A stretch of 64,000 nt of DNA from Sneathiella chinensis (GCF_012720115.1 NZ_VNWN01000006.1:186001-250000); one strand, 5' to 3'. Shown: positions 37,187 to 47,609, numbered from the stretch's first letter. Notes: generated by a model from the letters alone, not told the origin. Numbers and translations are program-made.

Positions 37187-37966
37187 ATGGAACTTGGACT
37201 GAAGGGCAGAACGGCCATCATATGTGCCGCCAGCAAGGGCCTTGGCCGCGCTTGCGCCGAGGCACTGGCCGCCGAGGGGGTCAATGTGGTGATCACGGCG
37301 CGGACCGAAGGACCGCTTCTGGAAACCGCCGATTTTATCCGCACCACTTACGGGGTTGATGTGACGGCCATTGCCGGGGATATCACCACCGAAGAAGGGC
37401 GCCGGGATGTGCTGGCCGCCTGTCCGAACCCGGATATTCTGGTCAATAACGCGGGCGGTCCGCCGCCGGGTGATTTCCGTGACTGGACCCTTGATGACTG
37501 GCACAAGGCACTGAATGCCAACATGCTGACCGCCATTGAACTGATCCGCCAGACCGTTGATGGCATGCAGGAACGAAAGTTCGGCCGCATCGTCAATATC
37601 ACCTCGGCGGCGGTCAAGGCACCGATTGATATTCTGGGGCTGTCCAACGGGGCACGGGCCGGTCTGACCGGTTTTGTCGCGGGTATTTCACGGAAAACCG
37701 TGGCCCACAATGTGACCATCAATGGCCTGTTGCCGGGACCGTTCGAGACGGACCGCCTTAAATCCACATTGGAACCGGCTGCCCGGGCCAGTGGCCGGAC
37801 CATCGAGGAGGTCGCCGCTGAGCGGGCCGCGATGAACCCGGCAAAACGGTTCGGCCGCCCGGAAGAATTTGGTGCCGCCTGTGCGTTTTTGTGCAGTGAC
37901 AAGGCGGGCTTCATTACCGGGCAAAATATCCTGTTGGATGGCGGGGCGTTTCCGGGTACCCTTTGA
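37187..37966 (+). CDS. SDR-fold oxidoreductase with substituted catalytic Tyr/Lys
   Basis: A 259-residue Rossmann protein of the FabG-like branch. The dinucleotide loop is CAASKGLG (13-20) instead of TGxxxGxG, NNAG (87-90) is present, and Ser140 (NITSAA) is in place. The YxxxK dyad is absent: at the classical spacing from Ser140 the positions are Ser153 and Arg157 (in LGLSNGARAGL). This matches the atypical SDR group resembling beta-ketoacyl reductases but lacking the normal tetrad. The C-terminal substrate loop and GQNILLDGGAFPGTL are intact. Whether it is an active dehydrogenase is unclear. It starts 1 bp after hdaA, an insertion in an otherwise conserved hdaA-ppk order. Confidence 0.78.
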   Translation: MELGLKGRTAIICAASKGLGRACAEALAAEGVNVVITARTEGPLLETADFIRTTYGVDVTAIAGDITTEEGRRDVLAACPNPDILVNNAGGPPPGDFRDWTLDDWHKALNANMLTAIELIRQTVDGMQERKFGRIVNITSAAVKAPIDILGLSNGARAGLTGFVAGISRKTVAHNVTINGLLPGPFETDRLKSTLEPAARASGRTIEEVAAERAAMNPAKRFGRPEEFGAACAFLCSDKAGFITGQNILLDGGAFPGTL

Positions 37967-37991
37967 TAAAACAGATCGGGGAGGAATGTTC

Positions 37992-38432
37992 ATGCGTGGG
38001 CTGTTCGGTATGGTTGCGGCCGTTTCACTGTTGACGGCGGGGCAGGGACTGGCCGCCGCAGACAAGCAGGACATTTCCGGGCTGTGGCAAACGGTCGGCG
38101 CGAAAAGCCATGTACGTATCGACAAATGCAGCGCCGATACCTATTGCGGCAAGATCGTCTGGCTGAAAGAACCGCTGAACGATGCGGGCACACCGGTCAA
38201 GGACATCCACAACCGCAATGGAACCCTGCGGGACCGCGACATTCTGGGCATCGATATCCTGTCCGGCCTTGAACAGGTCGGGGAGGGACGCTGGGATGAC
38301 GGAAACATCTACAACCCCGAAGATGGCAATACCTACGGATCGGAACTCAGCCTCAATGAGGATGGCAGTCTGGCCGTAAAGGGCTGTGTCCTGTTTTTCT
38401 GCAAGGAACAGGTCTGGACGCGGGTGGAATAA
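37992..38432 (+). CDS. DUF2147 domain-containing exported protein
   Basis: A 146-residue protein with a signal peptide (MRGLFGMVAAVSLLTAGQGLAAA, cut near residue 22-23) followed by a single DUF2147 domain: ISGLWQTVGAKSHVRIDKC, YCGKIVWLKEP, N-RNGTLRDRDILGIDIL, GRWDDGNIYNPEDGNTYG and GCVLFFCKEQVWTRV. Periplasmic; function of the family is unknown. Two cysteine pairs could form disulfides. The ATG at 37992 suits the GGGGAGGAA ribosome site; an in-frame ATG at 37986 would sit on top of it. It is 25 bp after the SDR stop. Confidence 0.82.
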   Translation: MRGLFGMVAAVSLLTAGQGLAAADKQDISGLWQTVGAKSHVRIDKCSADTYCGKIVWLKEPLNDAGTPVKDIHNRNGTLRDRDILGIDILSGLEQVGEGRWDDGNIYNPEDGNTYGSELSLNEDGSLAVKGCVLFFCKEQVWTRVE

Positions 38433-38529
38433 AGGTATTTTTGCCGACCCTTGTAATAAAGTCGAGACATAACACCTGTATATGGAAGGGGGCGGATCGC
38501 CCGATTAATCCAGATGATGAGGTGCTGAA

Positions 38530-40683
38530 TTGAGTTCTCCTTTGACAACAGAGGAACGTGTTTCAACGGAAGTTGTTGATTTTGATGATAATTCACGGTT
38601 CATCAATCGTGAGCTGTCGTGGCTGTCATTCAACTGGCGCGTTCTGGAGGAGGCCGAGAACAAGAATCACCCCTTGTTGGAGCGCCTGCGTTTCCTGTCG
38701 ATTTCCGCGACCAATCTGGACGAGTTCTACATGGTGCGCGTGGCTGGTCTTTGGGGACAGATCAAGGCACAGGTCACCACCATGAGTGATGACGGCCTGA
38801 CCCCGTCACAGGTGTTGGACCAGATTGACGAGAAGGCAAGCCGCCTGATCGCCAGCCAGCAGGCCATCTGGAAGGACCTTCTGGGGGAAATGCGCGAGGC
38901 GGGTATTGCGGTTGTCGATACGAAAGAACTGACCCGCGAGGATAAAAGCTGGCTTCGAACCTATTTCGAGGAACAGATTTTCCCGGTTCTCACCCCGATG
39001 GCCATTGATCCGTCACACCCGTTCCCGTTCATTCAGAACCTGGGTTTCGGGATGCTGTTGCAGTTCAAGGAAAAGAACAACATGGGCTCCCTTCGGGCCT
39101 TGTTGCCTTTCCCGTCGTCCTTGCGCCGGTTCATCCGCCTGCCGGGCGATGAAATCCGTTTCATCCGTATTGAAAACCTGATCACCCTGTTTCTGGACCA
39201 GCTTTTCCCCGGCTACAAGCTGGAGGAGATCGGCCTGTTCCGCCTGATCCGCGATAGTGATATCGAGATCGAGGAAGAGGCGGAGGATCTTGTGCGCCTG
39301 TTTGAAAGCGCCTTGAAGCGCCGCAAGCGCGGCAGCGTGATCCGCCTGAAGGTCAACAAGGGGATGTCGAAATCCATGGTGGCCTTCCTGACCGAAAATC
39401 TGGACATTGATGATCGGGCCATTCTAGTGGTGGACGGGATTATCGGGATTTCAACGGTCTCGCAACTGATTACCAATGAACGGCCGGATTTGTGTTTCGA
39501 GCCGGCAACCCCCCGCTATCCTGAGCGGGTGAAGGAGGCCGGGGGCGATGTGTTCACGGCCATCAGCCTGAAGGACTTCATCGTTCATCACCCGTATGAA
39601 AGTTTCGACGTTGTGGTGCAGTTCCTGCGTCAGGCGGCGGCCGACCCGGATGTGGTGGCGATCAAGCATACCCTGTACCGAACCTCGTCGGATTCCCCGG
39701 TGGTCAAGGCACTGGCCGAAGCCGCCGAAGCGGGTAAGTCCGTCACCGCCCTGATCGAATTGAAGGCCCGCTTTGACGAGGCCGCCAATATCAAGTGGGC
39801 GCGGGATCTGGAACGGGCCGGGGCGCAGGTGATCTATGGGTTCTTCGATTTGAAAACCCACGCCAAGGTGTCCCTTGTGGTGCGCCGTGAAGGTAACAAC
39901 CTGAAAAGCTATATGCATTTCGGGACGGGGAACTATCACCCGGCGAACGCGCGGATCTATTCCGACCTGTCCCTGTTTACCGATGACAAGGATCTGGCCA
40001 AGGATGCGGCCCTGATGTTCAATTTCATCACCGGATACGCCAAGCCGGACGGCCTGAAAAAGCTGCGCCTGTCGCCCTATAACCTCAGTTCGTTCCTGCT
40101 GGAAATGATCGAGAAGGAAATCGAGTTCGCGAAAGCGGGCAAGCCAGCCTCGGTCTGGGCAAAGATGAATTCCCTTGTGGATCGCCAGATTATTGATGCG
40201 CTCTATCGAGCCAGTCAGGCGGGGGTGGATATCCGTCTGGTGGTGCGGGGTATCTGTTGCCTGCGTCCCGGCATTCCCGGCCTGTCCGAGAATATCCATG
40301 TGAAATCCATCGTCGGACGCTTTTTGGAACATTCGCGGATTGTCTGCTTTGGCAATGGCGCGGAAATGCCGTCGGACCGGGCCAAGGTCTATATTTCCTC
40401 GGCGGACTGGATGCCGCGCAATCTGCACCGGCGGGTGGAAACATTGGTCCCCATGACCAACGATACCGTGCGCCGTCAGGTGCTGGACCAGATCATGGTG
40501 GCCTGCCTGAAAGATACCCAGCAGACCTGGACACTGGGCCCGGATGGGGAATATACCCGCTATCCCGCCAGTGGGGATGGCTTCTCTGCCCATAACTATT
40601 TTTTGACAAATCCGTCTTTATCTGGACGTGGAAAAGCGCTAAAGGTGAACGGACCTGTGCCCAAGTTGATCCCGCCGGAATAG
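38530..40683 (+). CDS. ppk1: Polyphosphate kinase 1
   Basis: Reversibly polymerises the ATP gamma-phosphate into polyphosphate at the inner membrane. 717 residues in the usual domain order: N-terminal [22 protein letters not shown], the head domain, then two PLD-like catalytic domains with autophosphorylated His in [17 protein letters not shown] and the second catalytic His in [13 protein letters not shown]. The start is TTG at 38530, the only start compatible with GAGGTG upstream; no ATG is available. The preceding gap shows a short hairpin (GGGCGGATCGCCC). ppx follows after 37 bp, the standard ppk-ppx arrangement. Confidence 0.95.
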   Translation: MSSPLTTEERVSTEVVDFDDNSRFINRELSWLSFNWRVLEEAENKNHPLLERLRFLSISATNLDEFYMVRVAGLWGQIKAQVTTMSDDGLTPSQVLDQIDEKASRLIASQQAIWKDLLGEMREAGIAVVDTKELTREDKSWLRTYFEEQIFPVLTPMAIDPSHPFPFIQNLGFGMLLQFKEKNNMGSLRALLPFPSSLRRFIRLPGDEIRFIRIENLITLFLDQLFPGYKLEEIGLFRLIRDSDIEIEEEAEDLVRLFESALKRRKRGSVIRLKVNKGMSKSMVAFLTENLDIDDRAILVVDGIIGISTVSQLITNERPDLCFEPATPRYPERVKEAGGDVFTAISLKDFIVHHPYESFDVVVQFLRQAAADPDVVAIKHTLYRTSSDSPVVKALAEAAEAGKSVTALIELKARFDEAANIKWARDLERAGAQVIYGFFDLKTHAKVSLVVRREGNNLKSYMHFGTGNYHPANARIYSDLSLFTDDKDLAKDAALMFNFITGYAKPDGLKKLRLSPYNLSSFLLEMIEKEIEFAKAGKPASVWAKMNSLVDRQIIDALYRASQAGVDIRLVVRGICCLRPGIPGLSENIHVKSIVGRFLEHSRIVCFGNGAEMPSDRAKVYISSADWMPRNLHRRVETLVPMTNDTVRRQVLDQIMVACLKDTQQTWTLGPDGEYTRYPASGDGFSAHNYFLTNPSLSGRGKALKVNGPVPKLIPPE

Positions 40684-40720
40684 GGAAAGCCGGGCAGAAG
40701 CACTAACAGAGTAGGTATTC

Positions 40721-42244
40721 GTGCACAGAATTGTTGATAACCGCGATAGAAGTCTGGATCCGGGCGTCAAACCCCTGGACAAGTTGAGGGGCGTTATCGA
40801 TATCGGGTCCAACTCGGTTCGTCTGGTGGTCTTCGACGGTCCCTCCCGGGTGCCCTTTCCCAAGTTCAACGAAAAGGTCCTTTGTGGACTGGGACGGGAC
40901 TTGGGCAGTTCTCGCGTCTTGGGGGACGAAGCCATGGAGCAGGCGCTGACCGCGCTCCGACGTTATTCCGCCCTTGTGAATTCCATGGGGGTGGAACGTG
41001 TGATCGTCGCGGCAACCGCGGCGGTCCGGGAGGCGGATAACGGCGCCGAGTTCGTGGCCGAGGTGGAGCAGGAATGCGACTTGAATGTCCAGGTCCTGAG
41101 CGGGAAGCAGGAGGCCCGCTATGCCGGCCTTGGTGTGTTATCCGGAATGCCCTATGCCAATGGCATTGTCGGCGATCTGGGGGGTGGTAGCCTTGAACTG
41201 GTAAAAGTCGGCGACCACAAGGTTCTGAAAGCGGCCTCTCTGCCTTTGGGGGCCCTGCGTTTGTCCCGGATGGGAATGAGCGACGACCAGTTGAACGCCT
41301 ATCTTCACAACCTGATGGAAGATGTGGACTGGCTGGAAGAGGTCAAAGGCAAGAATTTCTATGTTGTTGGCGGCGCGTGGCGCGCCCTTGCCCGGTATCA
41401 TATCTCGAAATCCGGGCATCCTCTCAATATCATCCATAATTACAAGCTCACCTTGCCCCAGATGAAGGCGGTCATCGCCGAGGTCATCACCATGAGCGAG
41501 GACGAGTTGCGGGCGGTGCCGCTGGTGCCGAAATCCCGTGTGGCAACCATGAAAACGGCGGCCCTGATCATGGAACAGCTTTTTGAGCTGATCGAGCCGA
41601 AAGGCATTGTCTTCTCGTCCAACGGGTTGCGGGAAGGGCTGCTGTATTCCGAACTGAAGAAAAATGTCCGCACACGCGATCCCTTGCTGGAGGCTTGCCG
41701 CGACATGGCGGCACGGGAAGGGCGTTTTGCCGAACATGGGGAGGAAATCTTCCGCTGGCTTCTGCCGGTGTTCGCCCGTGTCGGTGAAAAAGGGCAGCGA
41801 CTGGCGCTTGCCGCTTCAACCCTGTCGGATATTGCCTGGTCCATGAGCGCGGATTATCGCGCCGGTCAGGCCTTCCGCCGTATTTTCCGCGCCCCCTTCA
41901 GCGGGATCGGGCATAAGGGCCGGGCCATTGTGGCCTTGGCCGTCTATGCCCGCTATCAGGGCAATCTGGAGGGCCATGCCCTTGAGGATGGTCTGGCTCT
42001 GGTGAGCGAAGAAGACAAAAGACATGCCTTCAGTCTGGGGCTTGCGCTTCGGCTGGCCCACAGCCTGAGCGGCGGGGTGATGGGCATTCTGCCGCAGACC
42101 CGCCTGACGGTGACCGAGGATCGGCTGATCCTGTCCGTGCCGAGTGAGCTCTCTGTTCTTCTGGGGGTCCATGTGGACAGTCGTTTGCGCGCCCTTGCGG
42201 AAATTCAGGACAAGGTCTGCGCCATCGAAATCGTCGAGAACTGA
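40721..42244 (+). CDS. ppx: Exopolyphosphatase (Ppx/GppA family)
   Basis: Processively removes terminal phosphate from polyphosphate and/or hydrolyses guanosine pentaphosphate. The 507-residue protein has the ASKHA phosphate-1 loop GVIDIGSNSVRLVVFDG (about 27-42), the Glu-bearing AATAAVREADNGAEF, phosphate-2 GDLGGGSLELV, and a C-terminal HD-like helical domain. It is longer than a minimal Ppx and comparable to E. coli Ppx. The start is GTG at 40721. It follows ppk1 by 37 bp, so the pair forms a polyphosphate metabolism operon, and it converges on rnd across a strong hairpin. Confidence 0.92.
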   Translation: MHRIVDNRDRSLDPGVKPLDKLRGVIDIGSNSVRLVVFDGPSRVPFPKFNEKVLCGLGRDLGSSRVLGDEAMEQALTALRRYSALVNSMGVERVIVAATAAVREADNGAEFVAEVEQECDLNVQVLSGKQEARYAGLGVLSGMPYANGIVGDLGGGSLELVKVGDHKVLKAASLPLGALRLSRMGMSDDQLNAYLHNLMEDVDWLEEVKGKNFYVVGGAWRALARYHISKSGHPLNIIHNYKLTLPQMKAVIAEVITMSEDELRAVPLVPKSRVATMKTAALIMEQLFELIEPKGIVFSSNGLREGLLYSELKKNVRTRDPLLEACRDMAAREGRFAEHGEEIFRWLLPVFARVGEKGQRLALAASTLSDIAWSMSADYRAGQAFRRIFRAPFSGIGHKGRAIVALAVYARYQGNLEGHALEDGLALVSEEDKRHAFSLGLALRLAHSLSGGVMGILPQTRLTVTEDRLILSVPSELSVLLGVHVDSRLRALAEIQDKVCAIEIVEN

Positions 42245-42246
42245 TT

Positions 42247-42279
42247 TTACCGGCCGCGGCATCAAGGCGCGGCCGGTAA
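42247..42279. terminator. Perfect 12-bp hairpin between convergent ppx and rnd
   Basis: TTACCGGCCGCG and CGCGGCCGGTAA are exact inverted copies around GCATCAAGG. The position, 2 bp after ppx and 36 bp after the rnd stop, suggests a shared terminator, but neither side has a proper T-run, so it may instead protect 3' ends or act with Rho. Confidence 0.5.
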
Positions 42280-42315
42280 CAATTTCAGGTCGGGATCAGT
42301 CTGTTGGGCTGGACG

Positions 42316-43470
42316 TCAGTCCGTCAGGCTGATCACCTGAATTTTCCGGCCTTTTGCCGTAAAGGCGATTTTCCCTTCTTTCAGGGCGAGGGCATCCTTG
42401 CCAAAGATATCATGGCGCCAGCCGGACAGAACCGGGGTGTCCGGGTTGTCTTCTGCGGCAATTTTCTCAAGGTCCGATGTGCTGCAGACCAGTTTCTGGG
42501 CCACATCATTTTCCTCGCAGCGCTGTTTCAAAAGAACCCGCAGCAGGTCCATCAACGGGCCAATGCCTTTTGGATGATGAACCTTTAGCGGCACGGCGGG
42601 GCAGTCTTCTTCCGGCATGGCAAGGCCTTCCTCGATGGCGGCGAGCAGGCCAGCCCCCATTTTGCCGTCGGCGAATTTCTTGCCAATGCCCCGGACATGG
42701 GACAGTTTTTCGGCATTTTTCGGCGGGTTCGAGGCGATTTCCAGCAAGGCTTCGTCCCGCAGGACGCGGTTGCGGGGCAGGTCCTGCAAATGGGCCTGCC
42801 GTTCGCGCCATGCGGCGGTTGTTTTCAGGATGGCCAGAAAACGCGGCTTGTTGCTGCGGGCCTTGATCCGCTGCCACGCATTTTCCGGCGGTGTGAAATA
42901 GGTGTCCGGGGAGCGCAGGATTTCCATTTCCGAGGCCACCCAGCTTGCCCGTCCGGTTTTTTCCAGCTTGCCCTTCAGGAACTTGTACACCTCGCGCAGG
43001 TGCGTCACGTCGGCTTCTGCATATTTCAGTTGCCGTTCGGTCAGCGGGCGGCGGGACCAGTCCGTAAAGCGCGACGATTTGTCGATCCCCTTACCGGTAA
43101 TCTTGGTGACAAGGGTGTCATAACCGACCGATTCCCCGAAACCGCAAACCATGGCCGCCACTTGCGTATCGAAAAGCGGGGTCGGGACCTCGCCCGTCAT
43201 ATGGTGGAAAATTTCCAGATCCTGACGGCCGGCATGGAACACCTTCATCACGTCGGGGTTCTGCAATAGTTCCAGCAGGGGGGCCAGATCGAAATCCTGG
43301 GCCAGCGGATCGATGATTGCCGACTCGTCCTCGCTGGCAATCTGAATCAGGCAGAGTTTCGGCCAGAAGGTGCTTTCCCGCAGAAACTCGGTATCGATGG
43401 TAACATACGGATGGTCGGACAGCCGCTTGCAAAGGTCTGTCAGGCTGTCGGTGGTCGTAATGATCTGCAT
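42316..43470 (-). CDS. rnd: Ribonuclease D
   Basis: 3'-5' exoribonuclease that trims tRNA and other RNA 3' ends. DEDDy nuclease domain (about 1-170) with Asp26 and Glu28 (TIDTEFLRES), the second Asp in FHAGRQDLEIFHH, and the Tyr/Asp of YAEADVTHL. One HRDC domain follows (about 210-290: LQDLPRNRVLRDEALLEIA), then a C-terminal helical domain. Length 384 is normal for alphaproteobacterial RNase D. The ATG at 43470 is divergent from aspS with 245 bp of intergenic sequence between. Confidence 0.92.
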   Translation of the reverse strand: MQIITTTDSLTDLCKRLSDHPYVTIDTEFLRESTFWPKLCLIQIASEDESAIIDPLAQDFDLAPLLELLQNPDVMKVFHAGRQDLEIFHHMTGEVPTPLFDTQVAAMVCGFGESVGYDTLVTKITGKGIDKSSRFTDWSRRPLTERQLKYAEADVTHLREVYKFLKGKLEKTGRASWVASEMEILRSPDTYFTPPENAWQRIKARSNKPRFLAILKTTAAWRERQAHLQDLPRNRVLRDEALLEIASNPPKNAEKLSHVRGIGKKFADGKMGAGLLAAIEEGLAMPEEDCPAVPLKVHHPKGIGPLMDLLRVLLKQRCEENDVAQKLVCSTSDLEKIAAEDNPDTPVLSGWRHDIFGKDALALKEGKIAFTAKGRKIQVISLTD

Positions 43471-43715
43471 GGGTGCGGGGTGCTTTTCTTTTGGGACGTA
43501 TCGATTTATGGCACGATTATCGCGAGTTAGCCGGAAATATCCAATTTATTCCGAGATTAGTGCATTTTTAGATACAAAGGAAGGTTGGCGCGGGGGAAAA
43601 AAGATTGTAAGACAGGCGCTTTAGAAGCTTTGTCGATTTGGTGCGATCCAGTTTAGCGGTCATATCGGATCAGGCAAGGGCAGACAGTCCATCGAATACG
43701 CACAAGAGAGCCCCG

Positions 43716-45500
43716 ATGCATAGTTATAGAACGCACACTTGCGCGGAACTGCGCGACAGTGACGTGGGAAAAACAGTTCGCCTTTCCGGTTGGGTCCACC
43801 GCAAGCGGGATCACGGTAACCTGCTGTTTATCGACCTGCGGGATCACTACGGGATCACACAATGTGTGATCGAGACAGATGTTCCGATCTTTGATCAGGT
43901 TGAATCCGTCCGGTCTGAAAGCGTGATCACCGTAACCGGTAAGGTTGTCGCCAGAAGCGAGGAAACGGTCAATCCGAACCTGCCGACCGGCCATATCGAA
44001 GTGGATATCGAGGATTTCACCCTGCAATCCGCCGCTGATGAGCTGCCCATGCCCGTATTCGGGGATCAGGAATATCCGGAAGATATTCGCCTGCGTCACC
44101 GGTATCTGGATCTGCGCCGCGAACGCCTGCACAACAACATCGTTCTGCGCTCACAGGTGATTGCCTCCCTGCGCCGCAAAATGCAGGATCAGGGCTTCAT
44201 GGAATTCCAGACCCCGATCCTGACCGCATCTTCCCCGGAAGGCGCACGGGACTTTCTGGTTCCAAGCCGCATGCATCCGGGTAAATTCTATGCCCTGCCG
44301 CAGGCACCGCAGCAGTTCAAGCAGTTGGTGATGATGTCCGGCTTTGACCGGTATTTCCAGATTGCCCCTTGCTTCCGCGATGAAGATGCCCGCGCCGACC
44401 GTAGCCCGGGTGAATTCTATCAGCTGGATATCGAGATGGCCTTCGTCAATCAGGACGACGTGTTCAACGCGGTTGAGCCGGTCCTGACACAGGTCTTCCA
44501 GGAATTTGCCGGGGATCGCAAGGTGGAAACACCGTTCGTTCGGATCCCGTTTGATGAAGCCATGCTGAAATATGGCTCTGACAAGCCGGACCTGCGGAAC
44601 CCGATTATTCTGGCCGACGTGACCGAGCCCTTCCGGGGATCAGGCTTTGGCCTGTTTGCCCGCGCCATTGAAGGCGGTTCTGTTGTCCGCGCTATCCCGG
44701 CACCGGGTGCCGGTTCCCGTGCCCGCAGCTTCTTCGACAAGATGAATGACTGGGCCCGCAAGGAAGGCGCTGGCGGACTGGGTTACATCATCTTCAAGGA
44801 TGGGGAAGCCAAGGGTCCGATCGCCAAGAACCTGGATGAAGAGCGGATCGCAAAGATCAAGGAACTGGCCGGTGTTGAAGATGGCGATGGTATCTTCTTT
44901 GCCTGTGACAAGGAACTGGCCGCCGCTGAACTGGCTGGCAAGGCGCGTATTCTGGTCGGTAACGATCTGGATATCTGTGAAAAGGACGTGTTCAAGTTCT
45001 GCTGGGTGATTGACTTCCCCATGTATGAATATGACGAGAAAGAGAAGAAGATCGATTTCAGTCACAACCCGTTCTCCATGCCGCAAGGTGGTCTGGAAGC
45101 CTTGGAAACCATGGACCCGCTGGACATCAAGGGATACCAGTATGATATCGTTTGTAACGGTATCGAGCTGTCCTCCGGTGCCATTCGGAACCACCGCCCG
45201 GATATCATGATGAAGGCATTCGAGATTGCCGGTTATGATGCACAGGTGGTCGAGGATCGTTTCGGTGGCATGCTGAACGCGTTCCGCTACGGCGCACCGC
45301 CCCACGGTGGTATTGCACCGGGTGTTGACCGTATCGTGATGCTGCTGGCGGATGAGCCGAATATCCGCGAGGTGATCCTGTTCCCGATGAACCAGCAGGC
45401 ACAGGACCTGATGATGCAGGCCCCGGCGGAAGTGCCGCTGAAGAACCTGCGTGAGTTGCATATCCGGTCCGTTCAGCCGGAACCGAAACCAGAAGGTTGA
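43716..45500 (+). CDS. aspS: Aspartyl-tRNA synthetase (bacterial type)
   Basis: Class II synthetase of 594 residues. OB-fold anticodon domain ([25 protein letters not shown], about 22-46), catalytic core with motif 2 ([22 protein letters not shown]), the GAD insertion domain of bacterial AspRS (about 300-410), and motif 3 [17 protein letters not shown]. Alphaproteobacteria with only one AspRS may use it for tRNA(Asn) too; that cannot be decided here. The ATG at 43716 is supported by conserved [12 protein letters not shown]; the frame is open 26 codons upstream without similarity. A strong terminator follows. Confidence 0.95.
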   Translation: MHSYRTHTCAELRDSDVGKTVRLSGWVHRKRDHGNLLFIDLRDHYGITQCVIETDVPIFDQVESVRSESVITVTGKVVARSEETVNPNLPTGHIEVDIEDFTLQSAADELPMPVFGDQEYPEDIRLRHRYLDLRRERLHNNIVLRSQVIASLRRKMQDQGFMEFQTPILTASSPEGARDFLVPSRMHPGKFYALPQAPQQFKQLVMMSGFDRYFQIAPCFRDEDARADRSPGEFYQLDIEMAFVNQDDVFNAVEPVLTQVFQEFAGDRKVETPFVRIPFDEAMLKYGSDKPDLRNPIILADVTEPFRGSGFGLFARAIEGGSVVRAIPAPGAGSRARSFFDKMNDWARKEGAGGLGYIIFKDGEAKGPIAKNLDEERIAKIKELAGVEDGDGIFFACDKELAAAELAGKARILVGNDLDICEKDVFKFCWVIDFPMYEYDEKEKKIDFSHNPFSMPQGGLEALETMDPLDIKGYQYDIVCNGIELSSGAIRNHRPDIMMKAFEIAGYDAQVVEDRFGGMLNAFRYGAPPHGGIAPGVDRIVMLLADEPNIREVILFPMNQQAQDLMMQAPAEVPLKNLRELHIRSVQPEPKPEG

Positions 45501-45521
45501 TAAACCTGCAAGGATGATTGA

Positions 45522-45550
45522 AAAGCCCGGTTTTTACCGGGCTTTTTTTG
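45522..45550 (+). terminator. Rho-independent terminator of aspS
   Basis: AGCCCGGT-TTTT-ACCGGGCT is a perfect 8-bp stem with A's before it and seven T's after it, 22 nt after the stop. Confidence 0.93.
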
Positions 45551-45628
45551 TGTTTTAGGGGTGTCTTATTTCGGTTTTCTTAACCGTTTCGCCCCTACTA
45601 TCGCCAGCGGGGGCCCATCAACAAGGTT

Positions 45629-47317
45629 ATGCCTGTGACACAATCGAAGACAATTGACACATTGCGTGGAGATCGCGAGAGATTTGTGGCTTTTTCTTTT
45701 GCGGCCGCAGACCTGCTGCTGGAACTGGATGATCAGGGCAAGATATGTTTCGCATCCGGTGCGGCAAAGGGAATTCTGGGCAAGGATTTACCCGATCTTG
45801 ACGGAATGGCCTTCGCCGACCTGCTAGACCCACAGGATCGCCGGGTTATCACCTATCTTCTTGAAAACATGAAGGAAGGGGAGCGGATCAGCCCGGTTTC
45901 AGCGCGCATGCAAAATACCAACACCATGGCGGTGATCGGGGCGTGCAGCCTGCCACGGGTGAACGGTCATATCTATCTGACCCTGAACGTGACAGGCCTG
46001 CCGGCGGCCCAGTCGGTTGCCGTGCACCGGGATACGGAAACGGGACTGCTGACCAATAACGATTTTGTCCAACTGGCGACGGATCAGCTTAATATCGCTG
46101 CGGAAACGGGGCAGGAACTGGAACTGACCTTGCTGGAATTGTCCAACCTTGGCGACATGAGCAAGCATACCTCCGAATCCGATATGGAGGAATTCTTCAA
46201 CAAGATGGGCGCGGTCCTTCGCAGCTATTCTCTTGGGGGGGATTCCGCCGGACGTCTGGATGGGGACAAGTATGGCGTTCTTCACAACAAGTCCCTTGAC
46301 CATACGGTTCTTCAGGAAAAGGTGGAAACCTTGTCCAACGAGGTTGCGCCGGGGCATGGGCTCAAGACGGATGCCAGCACGATCGACCTTGAGAAAGGCA
46401 AGCTGTCGCAGGAAAATGCAACCCACGCCCTGATGTTCGTCATCAACAGCTTCGTCAATGACACCGGCGGCGGGTTCAGCATGTCCAGTCTGGCCGAAGG
46501 GCTGCAGGGGCGGATGGAAACCACCCTGAACCGGATTTCCAGTCTGAAGAACGTGTTCAAGCGGCACCAGTTTTCACTGGTCTATCAACCGATCGTCAAC
46601 CTGCTGGATGAAACGACCCATCATTACGAGGTTCTGTGCCGGTTCAAGGATGGCGAGTCGCCCTACGAGACAGTGACCTTCGCCGAAGAGGTGGGGATTA
46701 TCCGGGATCTGGATCTGGCGGTGACCAAGAAGACCCTTGAGGCCCTGAGCGAATATCCGCGGCAAGGGCGGTTGGTGCCCCATGTAGCCGTGAATATATC
46801 CGGCCATTCGCTGGAGTCCGATGACTTTGTCGATACGCTTTACACGTTGCTGGGGGATTATCCGAATTTCAGGAAATATCTGTCCCTTGAGGTTACCGAG
46901 TCGAGCCAGATTCGTGATCTGGTTCGGGCCAACCGGGTGATCCAGCAATTCCGCAAAAATGGCATCGAAGTCAGTCTGGATGACCTTGGGGCTGGGGCGG
47001 CATCGTTCCAGTATATCCAGGCACTGGATGTGGACAATATCAAGATTGATGGGGCCTATGTTCGCGACGTGCTGCACGAGGAAAAGGACGCGGCGATCCT
47101 GAAATGTATGGCGCGTCTGTGCCGGGACCTGAAGATCGGGACCATTGCGGAAATGGTGGAAACACGGGACCAGTTCCAGTTGTTGAAACGGATGGGCGTT
47201 GATTACGGACAGGGCTGGTTCTTTGGCAAGCCACAGGCCGTTTTGGACATGCCGTTCAAGAAGCGGCAGATCAGCCTGAACATGAAGCGCAAGGGCGTCC
47301 AGTCAGAGTGGAACTGA
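45629..47317 (+). CDS. PAS / degenerate GGDEF / EAL domain protein (probable c-di-GMP phosphodiesterase)
   Basis: Cytosolic three-part protein of 562 residues: PAS-like (about 20-125), degenerate GGDEF (about 135-290) and EAL (about 310-545). The GGDEF signature position reads DGDKY (211-215), so cyclase activity is unlikely; it may instead sense GTP or serve structurally. The EAL domain keeps the expected catalytic set: EVL (334-336), Asn389, Glu421 (LEVTES), Asp451-Asp452 (SLDDLGAG in place of DDFGTG), Lys472 (KIDG), Glu508 and Gln528 (GQGWFFGKP). c-di-GMP hydrolysis is therefore plausible. The start is ATG 45629, which fits the start of the PAS region. Own transcription unit after the aspS terminator. 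Confidence 0.85.
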   Translation: MPVTQSKTIDTLRGDRERFVAFSFAAADLLLELDDQGKICFASGAAKGILGKDLPDLDGMAFADLLDPQDRRVITYLLENMKEGERISPVSARMQNTNTMAVIGACSLPRVNGHIYLTLNVTGLPAAQSVAVHRDTETGLLTNNDFVQLATDQLNIAAETGQELELTLLELSNLGDMSKHTSESDMEEFFNKMGAVLRSYSLGGDSAGRLDGDKYGVLHNKSLDHTVLQEKVETLSNEVAPGHGLKTDASTIDLEKGKLSQENATHALMFVINSFVNDTGGGFSMSSLAEGLQGRMETTLNRISSLKNVFKRHQFSLVYQPIVNLLDETTHHYEVLCRFKDGESPYETVTFAEEVGIIRDLDLAVTKKTLEALSEYPRQGRLVPHVAVNISGHSLESDDFVDTLYTLLGDYPNFRKYLSLEVTESSQIRDLVRANRVIQQFRKNGIEVSLDDLGAGAASFQYIQALDVDNIKIDGAYVRDVLHEEKDAAILKCMARLCRDLKIGTIAEMVETRDQFQLLKRMGVDYGQGWFFGKPQAVLDMPFKKRQISLNMKRKGVQSEWN

Positions 47318-47369
47318 GCCCGTTAATTCGGGTGTGCCCTGATCCATCGGGCGACCAGATGCAGGCAGC

Positions 47370-47403
47370 AAAAAGGGCGAAGCAGGAAGGACCGCTTCGC
47401 CCT
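47370..47403 (-). terminator. Intrinsic terminator on the minus strand, beyond nrdJ
   Basis: AGGGCGAAGC (47374-47383) and GCTTCGCCCT (47394-47403) form a perfect 10-bp stem; reading the minus strand it is followed by a run of five T before GCTGCC. It lies about 250 nt past the nrdJ stop, so it would end nrdJ transcripts, with a long 3' leader-like tail. Confidence 0.65.
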
Positions 47404-47609
47404 GTAAAGGCTTGCCTTGGTACTGACTATCGGGATACCTGATACGCCACAATGTAATCCGATCCCGGTACACAACAACTCGGCGGATTACATCCCCCTC
47501 AACGCACTCAAATCAAACTGTTTACGCCATACTTGCCTGACGGGTGAGGAACTGGAACCGGGTATGCCACTGATTTGGGGTACACAACTGATTACGCAAC
47601 GGATAAATG

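Noticed and set aside
38440-38520. Possible Pho box before ppk1
   Set aside because: A CTGTATA-like half-site exists but the partner and spacing do not match a Pho box.
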